A stretch of DNA of 63,539 nt from an uncultured Clostridium sp. (GTDB lineage Bacteria > Bacillota > Clostridia > TANB77 > CAG-508), in the NCBI GenBank assembly GCA_900555615.1, contig USMB01000003.1, positions 1 through 63,539 of the forward strand. Direction: 5' to 3'. Shown here in pieces: positions 44,917-53,878 of the stretch. A program made the position numbers and the translations under genes. How positions within the stretch are numbered: position 1 is the first letter of the stretch; each line of letters begins with the position of its first letter. Below the pieces are notes generated by a model. It was not told the DNA's origin. It was given only the letters and a program-made list of their open reading frames with translations, and made no database searches.

Positions 44917-47244
44917 CTATTCCTCACTAACTTTCTTTTTTTCTTCCTCATCCTCAAATTCTTTAACATCATATTCTAACACATTAATAGTCTTTATAAT
45001 CAATTTTGATGAATCATCTTTTTCATCTTCAAGCATTCCAACTCTAATAACCTTCTTACTTTGAAGTGAAATATCCGTATCTAATATTTTTACAAGTACT
45101 CTTGAGTCCTTGTCCATTCCAATAGGCAAAGTCTTATTCTGATTATCAAAATATACACAATTTGAAAAAGCTACGCATTTTATTCCTTTTTCTAGATTCA
45201 TTTTATAAAAATTTACTTTTCCACTTTCAGAACTCATTAATGCATTTTCTACTTCTTTCTCTGCATTTAAATTAAATATATTAAATTCATTTGTATCTAT
45301 ATTTTCACTTTCTTCAACCCATTTATAAGCTGGAATATTTTGAGTTATTTGATTTTTATTAATAGCTGTTTTAATTAAATTTATTTTATTTTCTAATGTA
45401 GCCCTATACTCAGCAGTTTTCATTGTCTTAGAAATTCTTAAAATAGAATATTTATTTTTTGGTTGTTCTCTATGTGATTTATTGGCCAATTTAGTAACTT
45501 TTCTCGTATCTTCACTTAACCCTCCAAAAATATCTATTGCATCTTCCTCTGTTACATCTTTTTCTTCTTGTAATTCCTTCTTAATCTTTTTTAGATATTG
45601 CTCCATTTCTTTTCCTTGGATTGAATTGGTCTTTAATTTATTCATCGTTTCTAATTGATCTGTTGTTGTTAAATATATAGCATCTAATTCTTCTTTATTA
45701 AATACTTTTCTTTGAATTTTATCCATACTTTCACCAAATTCTTCAAAGTCTTCTTCAAAGTCAAATATCTGTGAATGTGGCTTTACATTTATTATTTCTT
45801 CTTCCCCTTCTTCTAAAGCTTGTACTTCATCTTTATTACTATATTTCCAAAATTCAAAGATACTTTTTTTATGGCTATCTATTTCTTCGATGAATGCTGT
45901 TGCATTTTCTATCTTTTTTATTAAATTTACATTTTTTAATTTTAATGCATTAATATCCATTTTGCTATTTTTTAAATCATTTTCTTTTTCATTTGCCCTT
46001 TTTCCTTTTTCTACTACTTCATCTAATGTATATTGTGTTTTTAAATCTTCGTCTATTTCCTCTATCTTAGTTTTTTCTTCTTTACTTTCTTTTGCTTTAG
46101 GCAATTTTTCCTCTGTTTTTTTAGATTTTTTTCCACTATATTTGAAAAAATATTTTACTTTTCCAAAAAATGTTTTTTTACATTCTAAAAATGTAGAAAT
46201 CTGTTTTTCTTTGCTTAAATACTCCACTTCTAAGTTTTCTGTTTGTTCTTTTAATTTCTTTAATCTCGCTTGTAAATTATTATTTTCTTTTACACAATCT
46301 ATCTCTATTTTTAATAATCTTTTATATTCATCATTAATCCAATCTGCTAGATCATCATACTCTAGAACTTCATCTTCATAGTAAAATTGCAAACTTCCTT
46401 GTTTATCTATTTGAGTTTTAAATTTATAATATGTTGGTAATTCTGATTGCAAAATAAACAATGCTTTAACCAACTTAAAAAACTTAGTTGCTTCTATTTT
46501 ATTTGATAATTTTACTTTATATTGTGATTTTATTTTTCCATATACTTCTGTCTCTCCAATAATTTGTAAACTAACTTTTTCTGTTTTATCATATACTTCA
46601 TATATTGAAGGCCAGTCTTTTGTAAATAGCCACAAATAATTTTCTAAGCTTTGGATTTCTGTTTTGTTTAATAATTCTCTGCTATAATCAACATTACTAA
46701 TTGGTACAAAAACTTTTCCCGCTTTCTTTTTCTCAATTTGCTTTTTTAAAACATAAAAAAATGTTGAATAATCTTTATCTTCTGTTGGAACTATCATAAA
46801 ATATTTGTCATTTTCTTCTGAATAATATATTTGCCACAAATAATTTCCTGAATATCTTACTTTAAATGGAATTTTTTTATTAATTTGTTGTTGCTCTTGT
46901 TCTATTTTTTCTATATCTGATATTTTTACTTCATCTAGCATTCGTAAAAATGTTTCATGTTTTTCTTGATTTTCTTCATTTTTTGAATCTAAATAATCTG
47001 CCAATGGACTTGCTTGTAAATATTTATCTTTAATATCGTCTAATCTATTGGTTGGTGATAATAATATTTCTAACTCTTTTGGTGAAATAAATCTATACTG
47101 TCTATATTTTTTTTCATCAAAACCTACATTTGGTTTAAAATGCATATCTTCAACTAATTTTAATGTCTCTGGAATTGCTTTTAAATCTAGTCCTATGTAT
47201 TCTAATTTTTTGTTTATCTCTTGTGTCTTATTTTTCTTTTCCAA
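44917..47244 (-). CDS. Uncharacterised large cytosolic protein with coiled coil
   Basis: I do not recognise this 775-aa protein. No signal peptide or membrane helix is seen. Residues 1-310 look globular (with YLWQIYYSEENDKYFMIVPTED and WLFTKDWPSIYEVY). A long coiled coil and Lys/Glu-rich linker follow (about 315-440), and the last 130 residues are again globular and beta-rich. Translation likely starts at TTG 47244, with AGAGGAG 8 bases upstream; the longer TTG at 47274 lies at the predicted transcription start. It is first in the operon leading to era, yqzL and recO. Confidence 0.75.
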   Translation of the reverse strand: MEKKNKTQEINKKLEYIGLDLKAIPETLKLVEDMHFKPNVGFDEKKYRQYRFISPKELEILLSPTNRLDDIKDKYLQASPLADYLDSKNEENQEKHETFLRMLDEVKISDIEKIEQEQQQINKKIPFKVRYSGNYLWQIYYSEENDKYFMIVPTEDKDYSTFFYVLKKQIEKKKAGKVFVPISNVDYSRELLNKTEIQSLENYLWLFTKDWPSIYEVYDKTEKVSLQIIGETEVYGKIKSQYKVKLSNKIEATKFFKLVKALFILQSELPTYYKFKTQIDKQGSLQFYYEDEVLEYDDLADWINDEYKRLLKIEIDCVKENNNLQARLKKLKEQTENLEVEYLSKEKQISTFLECKKTFFGKVKYFFKYSGKKSKKTEEKLPKAKESKEEKTKIEEIDEDLKTQYTLDEVVEKGKRANEKENDLKNSKMDINALKLKNVNLIKKIENATAFIEEIDSHKKSIFEFWKYSNKDEVQALEEGEEEIINVKPHSQIFDFEEDFEEFGESMDKIQRKVFNKEELDAIYLTTTDQLETMNKLKTNSIQGKEMEQYLKKIKKELQEEKDVTEEDAIDIFGGLSEDTRKVTKLANKSHREQPKNKYSILRISKTMKTAEYRATLENKINLIKTAINKNQITQNIPAYKWVEESENIDTNEFNIFNLNAEKEVENALMSSESGKVNFYKMNLEKGIKCVAFSNCVYFDNQNKTLPIGMDKDSRVLVKILDTDISLQSKKVIRVGMLEDEKDDSSKLIIKTINVLEYDVKEFEDEEEKKKVSEE

Positions 47245-47279
47245 AACAGTCTCTCCTCTCAATCCTTTCTTCAAAATAT

Positions 47280-47308
47280 ATTTTACTATGCTTATCTAAA
47301 AATATCAA
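47280..47308 (-). promoter_or_regulatory. Promoter for the unknown protein-era-yqzL-recO unit
   Basis: TTGATA (47303-47308), 17 bases, TAAAAT (47280-47285) on the minus strand. Confidence 0.7.
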
Positions 47309-47341
47309 GATTTTTATTGGGAATTTTAAATAAATTTTCAT

Positions 47342-47367
47342 AAAAAAAAGAACTCTTTCGAGTTCTT
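47342..47367 (-). terminator. Terminator after tRNA-Met
   Basis: An 8-bp stem AAGAACTC/GAGTTCTT with a GAAA loop on the minus strand, then eight Ts. Confidence 0.9.
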
Positions 47368-47373
47368 TCTTAT

Positions 47374-47450
47374 TGGTAGCGAAGGGTGGATTCGAACCGC
47401 CGACCTGCCGGGTATGAACCGGATGCTCTAGCCAACTGAGCTACTTCGCC
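47374..47450 (-). tRNA. tRNA-Met (CAT), elongator type
   Basis: The minus strand folds as a 77-base cloverleaf with the 7-bp acceptor GGCGAAG/CTTCGCT (one G-T pair), D arm GCTC/GAGC, anticodon loop TTCATAC, T loop TTCGAAT and encoded CCA. The paired 1:72 position and lack of initiator features point to elongator Met; a tRNA-Ile2 with CAT anticodon looks different. Two non-pairs are visible: T-C at the top of the anticodon stem and C-A in the T stem. It has a perfect promoter and its own terminator. Confidence 0.93.
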
Positions 47451-47472
47451 ATAAAAATCTTGAACAGTACTT

Positions 47473-47501
47473 ATTATAATAGGTATTACCATTTTTGTCA
47501 A
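47473..47501 (-). promoter_or_regulatory. Perfect SigA promoter for tRNA-Met
   Basis: TTGACA (47496-47501), 17 bases, TATAAT (47473-47478) on the minus strand, about 23 bases before the tRNA. Confidence 0.9.
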
Positions 47502-47527
47502 GTACTATTCAAAATTTTTTTAATTTT

Positions 47528-48025
47528 TCATCTCCTATACCTTCTTGAACATCCATAATAAGTAGAATTAATTGTTGATGAATTGTTATTTTCATTTAAT
47601 AATGTACTATCTTCTCTATTACAACCACATCCTGTATCTTGTTCGTCATAACAACTTATTGAATTTCCTCTTATTCTAGCAATAACATCTCCATTACTGT
47701 TAACAATAGCAAGTGTATCATTTGAATTATTGTTGTTATCATTTGAACTTAAAACTTCATATGGATTGTAACATGTTAAACATTTGTTATCTCTAAAAAA
47801 GCATGAACTTTTTATAACACAATCAAAAAATGCTGCAATAAAACCAACCGCTCCAACTATTATAGCTAATATAACTAAGTTTAAGTTAGATAAAATTATA
47901 GCAACTAAAAGTGCAATTGAGAAAAATATTAATCCAATTAACCAAGGACATTTAACTAATCTATTTAAAAATATAGCCAATATTATGGCAACTAATATTA
48001 CAACAAAAAATATGAGTATTGTCAT
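47528..48025 (-). CDS. Small membrane protein with Cys/Asn-rich tail
   Basis: A 165-aa protein with three hydrophobic helices (about 1-75) resembling small Firmicute membrane proteins such as DUF2651, then a tail with several Cys (SSCFFRDNKCLTC, CYDEQDTGCGC) and Asn runs. I start at the ATG at 48025, with AAAGG about 12 bases upstream; the ATG seven codons earlier overlaps that site. It follows truA. Function is unknown; the cysteine pairs could bind metal or form disulfides. Confidence 0.7.
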   Translation of the reverse strand: MTILIFFVVILVAIILAIFLNRLVKCPWLIGLIFFSIALLVAIILSNLNLVILAIIVGAVGFIAAFFDCVIKSSCFFRDNKCLTCYNPYEVLSSNDNNNNSNDTLAIVNSNGDVIARIRGNSISCYDEQDTGCGCNREDSTLLNENNNSSTINSTYYGCSRRYRR

Positions 48026-48097
48026 ATTTATACCATTCCTTTCCATCTATTTATGTTCTGGTATATTTTATGACCATACTTATATTTTTGTTACTTT

Positions 48098-48835
48098 CTA
48101 ATTATATTCAACTTGTAACAAATATAATCCATTTGGAGGTAATGTTTTACCTGCATTTTCTCTTTTTTCACTTTGGATTATATCTGGGATTTTTTCTGCT
48201 TCTATTTTTCCTAAACCAACTTCCACTAATGTTCCAGCAATTATTCTTACCATATTATATAAGAATCCATTTCCTGTTAATTCTATGAAAATTCTGTCTC
48301 CACTTTGATATACTTTTGCTTCATATATTGTCCTAACACTACTTTTGCTACTTGTTCCACTTGCCTTAAATGCCTTAAAGTCATGTTCTCCTTCAAAATA
48401 TTTTACAGCCTTTTTCATAGCTTCAACATCTAATTTTTGAGGAATATGTGTCTCTAAATTTCTGTATATTGCTGTACCTTCTGGTGAATTATTTATAACA
48501 TATCTATATGTTTTTCTTTTACAATTTAATCTACTATGAAATCTCTCATCAACTTCTTCTGCTTTTTTTATTACTATCGACTTTTTTAATCTTGAATTTA
48601 TTGCAATAGCAAATTTATCAATTGGAATTTGTGAATTGGTTTTAAAATTAGCAACTTGTCCAAAGGCATGAACTCCTGCATCTGTTCTACCTGATGCATT
48701 TAATTCAACATCTTCACCTGTTATCATTTTTATTGCTTGTTCTATTGTGCCTTGAATATTCAATTTATTAGGCTGTTTCTGCCATCCATTAAAATCTTTT
48801 CCATCATATTCAATTGTTAGTTTGATGTTTCTCAT
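48098..48835 (-). CDS. truA: tRNA pseudouridine(38-40) synthase TruA
   Basis: A 245-aa enzyme that makes pseudouridine at positions 38-40 of the tRNA anticodon arm. The catalytic Asp is in GRTDAGVHA; RYVINNSPEG and GNGFLYNMVRIIAGTLVEVG are further family motifs. Its start overlaps the cdaA stop by 4 bases, so translation is coupled. Confidence 0.95.
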   Translation of the reverse strand: MRNIKLTIEYDGKDFNGWQKQPNKLNIQGTIEQAIKMITGEDVELNASGRTDAGVHAFGQVANFKTNSQIPIDKFAIAINSRLKKSIVIKKAEEVDERFHSRLNCKRKTYRYVINNSPEGTAIYRNLETHIPQKLDVEAMKKAVKYFEGEHDFKAFKASGTSSKSSVRTIYEAKVYQSGDRIFIELTGNGFLYNMVRIIAGTLVEVGLGKIEAEKIPDIIQSEKRENAGKTLPPNGLYLLQVEYN

Positions 48836-49761
48836 TCTTTTTTAGCCTCTTCTTTTTTCTTAAAAATATTTTTTATTTTTTCTTTAACTAATTTCTTTTC
48901 ATTTTTGTTTTTAGATTCATTTAGTCTTTTGGTTACTATATTACTTATTAATATTTTTTTCAAAACATCTTCTCTGACATCTGCAATTAAAGTTCCATCT
49001 TTTGCTACTGAAACTTTTCCTGTTTCTTCTGATACAATAATTGCAATACTATCTGATTCTTTTGATATTCCAATTCCAGCTCTATGTCTAGTTCCAAGTT
49101 CTTTTGCTATATCTTGATCACTTGCTAATGGTAACATACAAGCTGCTGCTGCAATTTTGTTATTACTAATTACAACCGCCCCATCATGTAATGGTGTATT
49201 AGGCACAAATATATTTACTAATAATTGTGGTGATACTTCTGCATTCATAGGTATTCCAGTTGATATAATATCTTTTATTTGAATGTCCCTTTCCATAACA
49301 ATTAATGCACCTGTTTTATTTTTAGCTAGCTCATAAACTGCTATGACAATCTTATAAATATCTTCTTTTGTCTTTGTTATAATATCTTTGTCAAATCCAA
49401 AAAATCTGGAAAATCTATTAGTTCCCCCTAGTTGTTCTAATGCTCTTCTTATTTCTGGTTGGAATATAATTATTATAAGTATTACTCCCCAATCCATTAC
49501 TGTTGATAATATATAATTTAATATATGTAAATTAAGCAATCCACTTAATGCAGTGGCAACAACTAAAAAAGCAATTCCTTTTACCAATTGCCAAGCTCTT
49601 GAATCTTTTACTATTCTTAATAATTCATAAGCTAAAAATACAACAATTGCAATATCTAATATTAATGAAACTAATTTGATAGGATATTCTTGATACATTT
49701 GTATATATGTTAGTATGTTTTGTTCATAAAAACTATTTAATATATTTCCTATTTCTTTCAT
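48832..49761 (-). CDS. cdaA: Diadenylate cyclase CdaA
   Basis: A 309-aa membrane enzyme that makes c-di-AMP from two ATP. Three N-terminal helices (about 28-90) anchor a DAC domain with DGA (in TPLHDGAVVI) and RHR (in LGTRHRAGIG). The Lys/Glu-rich C-terminal extension (about 275-309) is longer than usual. c-di-AMP controls potassium and osmotic balance and wall strength. The common cdaA-cdaR-glmM order is absent: a 56-aa membrane peptide precedes it and truA follows. Confidence 0.94.
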   Translation of the reverse strand: MKEIGNILNSFYEQNILTYIQMYQEYPIKLVSLILDIAIVVFLAYELLRIVKDSRAWQLVKGIAFLVVATALSGLLNLHILNYILSTVMDWGVILIIIIFQPEIRRALEQLGGTNRFSRFFGFDKDIITKTKEDIYKIVIAVYELAKNKTGALIVMERDIQIKDIISTGIPMNAEVSPQLLVNIFVPNTPLHDGAVVISNNKIAAAACMLPLASDQDIAKELGTRHRAGIGISKESDSIAIIVSEETGKVSVAKDGTLIADVREDVLKKILISNIVTKRLNESKNKNEKKLVKEKIKNIFKKKEEAKKE

Positions 49762-49792
49762 ATCTAATATCTCTCCTCATCTTTAGTATATA

Positions 49793-49963
49793 TTATAAGC
49801 TTTGAACTACATAATAAATACATGTTGCAGATGAAGCTAATACCATTAATACTAATAGAAATACTGCCATTATTTTTGTAAAAATTGCCTTTCCATCAAT
49901 TTTAGTTTTTATCTTAATATTTTCTTCTTTTTTATTTATTTTTTCATCTTTTTTATTTTTCAT
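49793..49963 (-). CDS. 56-aa single-pass membrane peptide upstream of cdaA
   Basis: The frame starts MKNKKDEKINKKEENIKIKT and ends with a hydrophobic helix (about 31-53, including IMAVFLLVLMVLASSATCIYY). GAGAGGAAG precedes the ATG and a promoter lies at 50000-50027; cdaA starts 31 bases after its stop. The Lys-rich head and single helix give it a cytosolic N-terminus. I do not recognise a family. By position it could be a partner of membrane-bound CdaA, but nothing in the sequence proves it. Confidence 0.65.
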   Translation of the reverse strand: MKNKKDEKINKKEENIKIKTKIDGKAIFTKIMAVFLLVLMVLASSATCIYYVVQSL

Positions 49964-49999
49964 ATATAATCTTCCTCTCTTTTTTATAATACAATATTT

Positions 50000-50027
50000 A
50001 TTATAACATAAATTATTTTTTTTGCAA
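50000..50027 (-). promoter_or_regulatory. Promoter for the 56-aa peptide-cdaA-truA unit
   Basis: TTGCAA (50022-50027), 16 bases, TATAAT (50000-50005) on the minus strand. Confidence 0.7.
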
Positions 50028-50035
50028 TATGTAAA

Positions 50036-51292
50036 CTACATTTTTATAATTTTCAATATTTTGCTTTCTGCTTCTCTTAATTTTTCTTTATCATTTGCAC
50101 AAACATATGCTAAGAAATCGCCTTTTTCAACTTCATCGCCTATTTTTTTGTTTAATATAATTCCAACACTTTTTTCTATTTCATCTTCTTTTCTTATTCT
50201 TCCAGCCCCTAAATAACAAGCTAGTTTTCCAATTTCTTCTGCATTTATTTCTTTTACAATTCCTGTTTTTTCTGTTGCAACAGCAGATATATATTTAGAT
50301 TTTTCAAATTTTGTAGTATCATCTAAATATGATATATCTCCACCTTGATTTGCAACCATTTCTTTGAATTTTTCAAATGCTTTTCCATTTTGAATTGTTT
50401 CTAACATTCTTAATCTATTTTCTTCTAAGTTTTCGCCTTTTCCAGCTAGTTGCAACATATTAGCACCTAATTCTAAAACAACTTCTTTTAAGTCTTCTGG
50501 CATATCTCCTTTTAAGAAATTAATTGCTTCAATTACTTCTAATGTATTGCCAACTGCATATCCCAATGGTTGATCCATAGGTGTTAACACACATCTTACT
50601 TCTTTTCCAGCAAGTTCTCCTATTCTAACCATTTGCTCTGCCAATTTTTGAGCATCTTCTCTTGTTTTCATAAATGCACCTTTTCCAACAGTTACATCTA
50701 TAACTATTTTATTTGCCCCACTAGCTATCTTTTTACTCATAATGCTTGATGCAATTAAAGGTATATTTTCTACACATGCAATAGTATCTCTTAATGCATA
50801 AATTTTCTTATCTGCTGGTGCTAAATTCATTGTTTGACCAATCATACTTATTCCAACTTTTTCTACATTAGCTATAAATTCTTCTATTTCTATATTCGTT
50901 CTATACCCTGGAATTGATTCCATTTTATCAACTGTACCACCTGTAAATCCAAGTCCTCTTCCTGACATCTTTGCAACTGGAACTCCTAAAGCAGAAATAA
51001 TTGGAAGTAATATTATAGATACCTTGTCTCCAACTCCTCCTGTACTATGTTTATCTACAACATTTTCTCCAAATTTTGATAAATCCAACACATCTCCTGA
51101 ATATGCCATTGCTAATGTTAAATCTGTAATTTCTCTATCATTCATACCATTAATATAAATAGCCATAATTAATGCAGAAGCTTGATAATCTGTGATATTA
51201 CCATCAGTATATTCTTTAACAAAATATTCTATTTCTTCTTTACTCAATTCTTTTGAATCTCTTTTTTTAGATATAATATCTAATATATTCAT
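50036..51292 (-). CDS. pdp: Pyrimidine-nucleoside phosphorylase
   Basis: A 418-aa enzyme that splits thymidine or uridine with phosphate to base and (deoxy)ribose 1-phosphate. It has the anthranilate phosphoribosyltransferase-like fold with DKHSTGGVGDKVS (phosphate loop), MSGRGLGFTGGTVDKMESIPG, and SSIMSKKIASGANKIVIDVTVGKGAFMK. The start at 51292 has AGGAGG 7 bases upstream; the frame is open further but that extension runs into rnhB. It ends the rnhB unit. Confidence 0.94.
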   Translation of the reverse strand: MNILDIISKKRDSKELSKEEIEYFVKEYTDGNITDYQASALIMAIYINGMNDREITDLTLAMAYSGDVLDLSKFGENVVDKHSTGGVGDKVSIILLPIISALGVPVAKMSGRGLGFTGGTVDKMESIPGYRTNIEIEEFIANVEKVGISMIGQTMNLAPADKKIYALRDTIACVENIPLIASSIMSKKIASGANKIVIDVTVGKGAFMKTREDAQKLAEQMVRIGELAGKEVRCVLTPMDQPLGYAVGNTLEVIEAINFLKGDMPEDLKEVVLELGANMLQLAGKGENLEENRLRMLETIQNGKAFEKFKEMVANQGGDISYLDDTTKFEKSKYISAVATEKTGIVKEINAEEIGKLACYLGAGRIRKEDEIEKSVGIILNKKIGDEVEKGDFLAYVCANDKEKLREAESKILKIIKM

Positions 51293-51303
51293 TTGTATTC
51301 CTC

Positions 51304-51930
51304 CTAAATAAAATGTGTAGTAAAACTCCTTCTGTGTATTGGACATAATCCATATTCTCTAATAGCTGCAATATGTGCAGCTGTTCCATAACCTTTATGT
51401 TTTTCAAATCCATATTGAGGATAAACCTTATCCCATTCTCTCATAATTCTATCCCTTGTAACTTTTGCAATAATTGATGCAGCAGCTATTGAATAACATT
51501 TTGCATCACCTTTTATTATTGATTCATATGGTATTCCCATTGTATCAATATGTGTTAATGCATCAACTATAATCAAATCTGGTTTAACTGTTAATTCTTG
51601 TAATGACATTGTTAAACCTTTTTTTGTAGCATTCAAAATATTAATTTCATCAATTTCATCTTGACCTATAATTCCAACTCCATAACTAATAGCTTCCTCA
51701 AGAATTTGGTCATATAATTTTTCTCTCTTTTTTTCAGATACCTTCTTCGAATCATTTACTCCTTCAATCATAGAATCTGCTGGCATAATAACGCTTGCTA
51801 CTACAACTGGTCCTGCAAGTGGACCCCTTCCAGCTTCATCAATTCCACAAATTGTTGAAAATCCTTTTTTTCTTAATTCTTTTTCTTCTTCTTTTAATAA
51901 TATTAATCTTGCTTCTTCTTTTTCCTTCAT
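51304..51930 (-). CDS. rnhB: Ribonuclease HII
   Basis: A 208-aa enzyme that nicks the RNA strand of RNA/DNA hybrids and starts removal of single ribonucleotides. The metal site is visible as GIDEAGRGPLAG (Asp/Glu), DALTHI (Asp) and a further Asp in KVTRDRIM. A charged 27-residue N-terminal helix precedes the core. It lies 2 bases after the 174-aa membrane protein gene. Confidence 0.95.
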   Translation of the reverse strand: MKEKEEARLILLKEEEKELRKKGFSTICGIDEAGRGPLAGPVVVASVIMPADSMIEGVNDSKKVSEKKREKLYDQILEEAISYGVGIIGQDEIDEINILNATKKGLTMSLQELTVKPDLIIVDALTHIDTMGIPYESIIKGDAKCYSIAAASIIAKVTRDRIMREWDKVYPQYGFEKHKGYGTAAHIAAIREYGLCPIHRRSFTTHFI

Positions 51931-51932
51931 TT

Positions 51933-52457
51933 TTAATCATCCTTTGATAATTGATTTATTTGTGTTAATGTATAATTTTCATTATATCCTTTTGTAGAAA
52001 TTATTTCTACAGTTATTTTTGAAAAGTCATATTTGGCAATAAAATATTCATATTGTTTTATACGTTTTTCGTCAATTCCCATTTTACTTAGTGTTTCATC
52101 ATCTAAATAGTAGCAATTTTCGTCAATTTCAACTTCAGATGGTAACTGCTCAACACTCTTTTTTACCTCTTCACTAGCATCTGCTAATTTTATTCCTTTT
52201 AAATTTGCTTCTTTTATCTGATTTATCTTATTAAGGTTTTCTTCATTTTCTTTATCTAAATTTGCTGTTTGAAAACAAACATTATCTAAGCCTTTTTTTG
52301 TTTCAGCTTGCATTATAAGCATATTAGTTTTTAAATCTTGTAAATTTGATATTGTTAACATCTTTTTTAAATATTCTATTGCAACTCCAACTGCAATTAT
52401 TATTAAAATTATAATTATTATTAATAGTATATTTGATTTTCCATTTTCATTTTTCAT
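51933..52457 (-). CDS. Uncharacterised single-pass membrane protein
   Basis: A 174-aa protein with one N-terminal helix (about 9-28), a coiled-coil outside region with scattered Lys/Glu (about 35-100), and a small C-terminal part (YYLDDETLSKMGID ... YFIAKYDFSKITVEII). GGAGG precedes the ATG. It is first in the unit with rnhB and the pyrimidine phosphorylase and is divergent from htrA. I do not recognise a family. Confidence 0.7.
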   Translation of the reverse strand: MKNENGKSNILLIIIIILIIIAVGVAIEYLKKMLTISNLQDLKTNMLIMQAETKKGLDNVCFQTANLDKENEENLNKINQIKEANLKGIKLADASEEVKKSVEQLPSEVEIDENCYYLDDETLSKMGIDEKRIKQYEYFIAKYDFSKITVEIISTKGYNENYTLTQINQLSKDD

Positions 52458-52477
52458 CTCTAATCCTCCGTGATTAT

Positions 52478-52506
52478 ATTATATATGTCACCTTTCTTAT
52501 TTTCAA
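52478..52506 (-). promoter_or_regulatory. Promoter for the 174-aa protein-rnhB-pdp unit
   Basis: TTGAAA (52501-52506), 17 bases, TATAAT (52478-52483) on the minus strand. Confidence 0.75.
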
Positions 52507-52543
52507 GCAAATTTTCAAAAATATTTTTAGTTTTTACAACTTA

Positions 52544-52580
52544 TTCACAATTCTTTCACAAACGTAGTGTATTCTATACA
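52544..52580 (+). promoter_or_regulatory. Candidate activator-dependent htrA promoter
   Basis: A TATACA -10 (52575-52580) has no good -35, but two TTCACA direct repeats (52544-52549 and 52555-52560) lie 11 bases apart just upstream, one helix turn. This resembles the repeated TTTTCACA-type octamers upstream of Bacillus htrA genes under CssRS control. Confidence 0.4.
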
Positions 52581-52609
52581 ATGTAAATACAGAAAAGGAG
52601 GTCCTGACA

Positions 52610-53848
52610 ATGGACGAAAATGAAAACAGATTCGAAGTTATCTCAAGTAAAACTTCAAAAGCAAACTTTAAACAAACAAACGGATTTGGTAAATCCGTAT
52701 TAGTACCATTTTTTAGTGGAATCGTAGGATGTTCCTTAGTAATTGGAACATGTTTCGGAGTACCATCAATAAAAGAAAAATTAATAGGAGAAACAACAAC
52801 TACAAATACAACTGTGCAAACATCTACAGCAACAGGAACAACTGCAAATTTAATATCACTTTCTAATTATTCTAATACAGCAGTTTTTGCAGCTAATAAA
52901 ATTTTGCCATCAATTGTTGGAATTCAAGTAACATATAAAACTACTTCTAATTCACTTTTTAGTTTTGGCACTCCAACTACATCAGAAGCAACAGCAACTG
53001 GTTCTGGTATAATTATTAGTAATGATGGCTATATTGTTACAAACAACCATGTTGTTGATTCTAGTTCATCAAACTCATCTTACTCTTATTACAGTATTTC
53101 TGATGCAACATCTGTAAAAGTAAAATTATACGGTTCTGATGAAACATATGATGCAAAAATTGTAGGTAAAGATTCTCAAACAGATTTAGCTGTTTTAAAA
53201 ATTGAAAAAACTGGTTTAACCTCTGCTGAATTTGCAGATTCAGACCAAGCTGTTGTTGGAGAATTTGCAATGGCTGTTGGTAGCCCTCTTGGATTAGATA
53301 CAACAGTTACAACAGGAATTATAAGTGCTGTAAACAGAGAAGTTGAATCAGATGGAACTAAATATGTATGTATTCAAACAGATGCTGCAATTAACGCTGG
53401 TAATAGCGGTGGAGCACTTGTAAACAGTGAAGGAAAAGTTATTGGTATTAACACTTTAAAATTATCAGGTTCTGGTGTTGAAGGAATTGGATTTGCTATT
53501 CCTATAAACTCAACACTTGACGTAATTTCTCAATTAAAAGATCATAGCAAAGTTTTAAGACCATATATTGGTATTACAGGTTTAAACCTAGACAATGATA
53601 CTGTAAAAAGATATAACTTATCAACATTAGGTGTTTATGTAAGAAGCGTTGAAAACTTCTCTCCTGCAGAAAAAGCAGGTTTACAAGCTGGAGATATTAT
53701 AATTAAAGCTGATGACAAAGAAATCAAAACAATGGATGAATTGAATGAACAAAAAAATAAACATCAAATTGGTGATACTATGACTTTGAAGATTAATAGA
53801 AATGGACAAGAAAAAGATATTACTGTAACACTTGCAGAAACACCATAG
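52610..53848 (+). CDS. htrA: HtrA/DegP-like membrane serine protease
   Basis: A 412-aa protein with one membrane helix (about 28-50), a Thr/Ser-rich linker, a trypsin-like domain with H147 (NNHVVD), D192 (TDLAVL) and S266 (GNSGGAL), and one PDZ domain (about 310-405). It degrades or refolds misfolded proteins at the outer membrane face and usually responds to secretion or heat stress. AAAGGAGG precedes the ATG. It is one of three plus-strand genes here and ends in a clear terminator. Confidence 0.95.
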   Translation: MDENENRFEVISSKTSKANFKQTNGFGKSVLVPFFSGIVGCSLVIGTCFGVPSIKEKLIGETTTTNTTVQTSTATGTTANLISLSNYSNTAVFAANKILPSIVGIQVTYKTTSNSLFSFGTPTTSEATATGSGIIISNDGYIVTNNHVVDSSSSNSSYSYYSISDATSVKVKLYGSDETYDAKIVGKDSQTDLAVLKIEKTGLTSAEFADSDQAVVGEFAMAVGSPLGLDTTVTTGIISAVNREVESDGTKYVCIQTDAAINAGNSGGALVNSEGKVIGINTLKLSGSGVEGIGFAIPINSTLDVISQLKDHSKVLRPYIGITGLNLDNDTVKRYNLSTLGVYVRSVENFSPAEKAGLQAGDIIIKADDKEIKTMDELNEQKNKHQIGDTMTLKINRNGQEKDITVTLAETP

Positions 53849-53850
53849 TT

Positions 53851-53878
53851 AAAGGGGCTGTAAAAAAGTCCCTTTTTT
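53851..53878 (+). terminator. Terminator after htrA
   Basis: The stem AAGGGGC/GTCCCTT (one G-T pair) with a 9-base loop is followed by TTTT. Confidence 0.8.

Noticed and set aside
45890..46381. Open frame (163 codons) on the plus strand opposite the 775-aa gene
   Set aside because: It is a Phe/Ser-rich mirror of a Lys/Glu-rich coiled coil, with no start signal.
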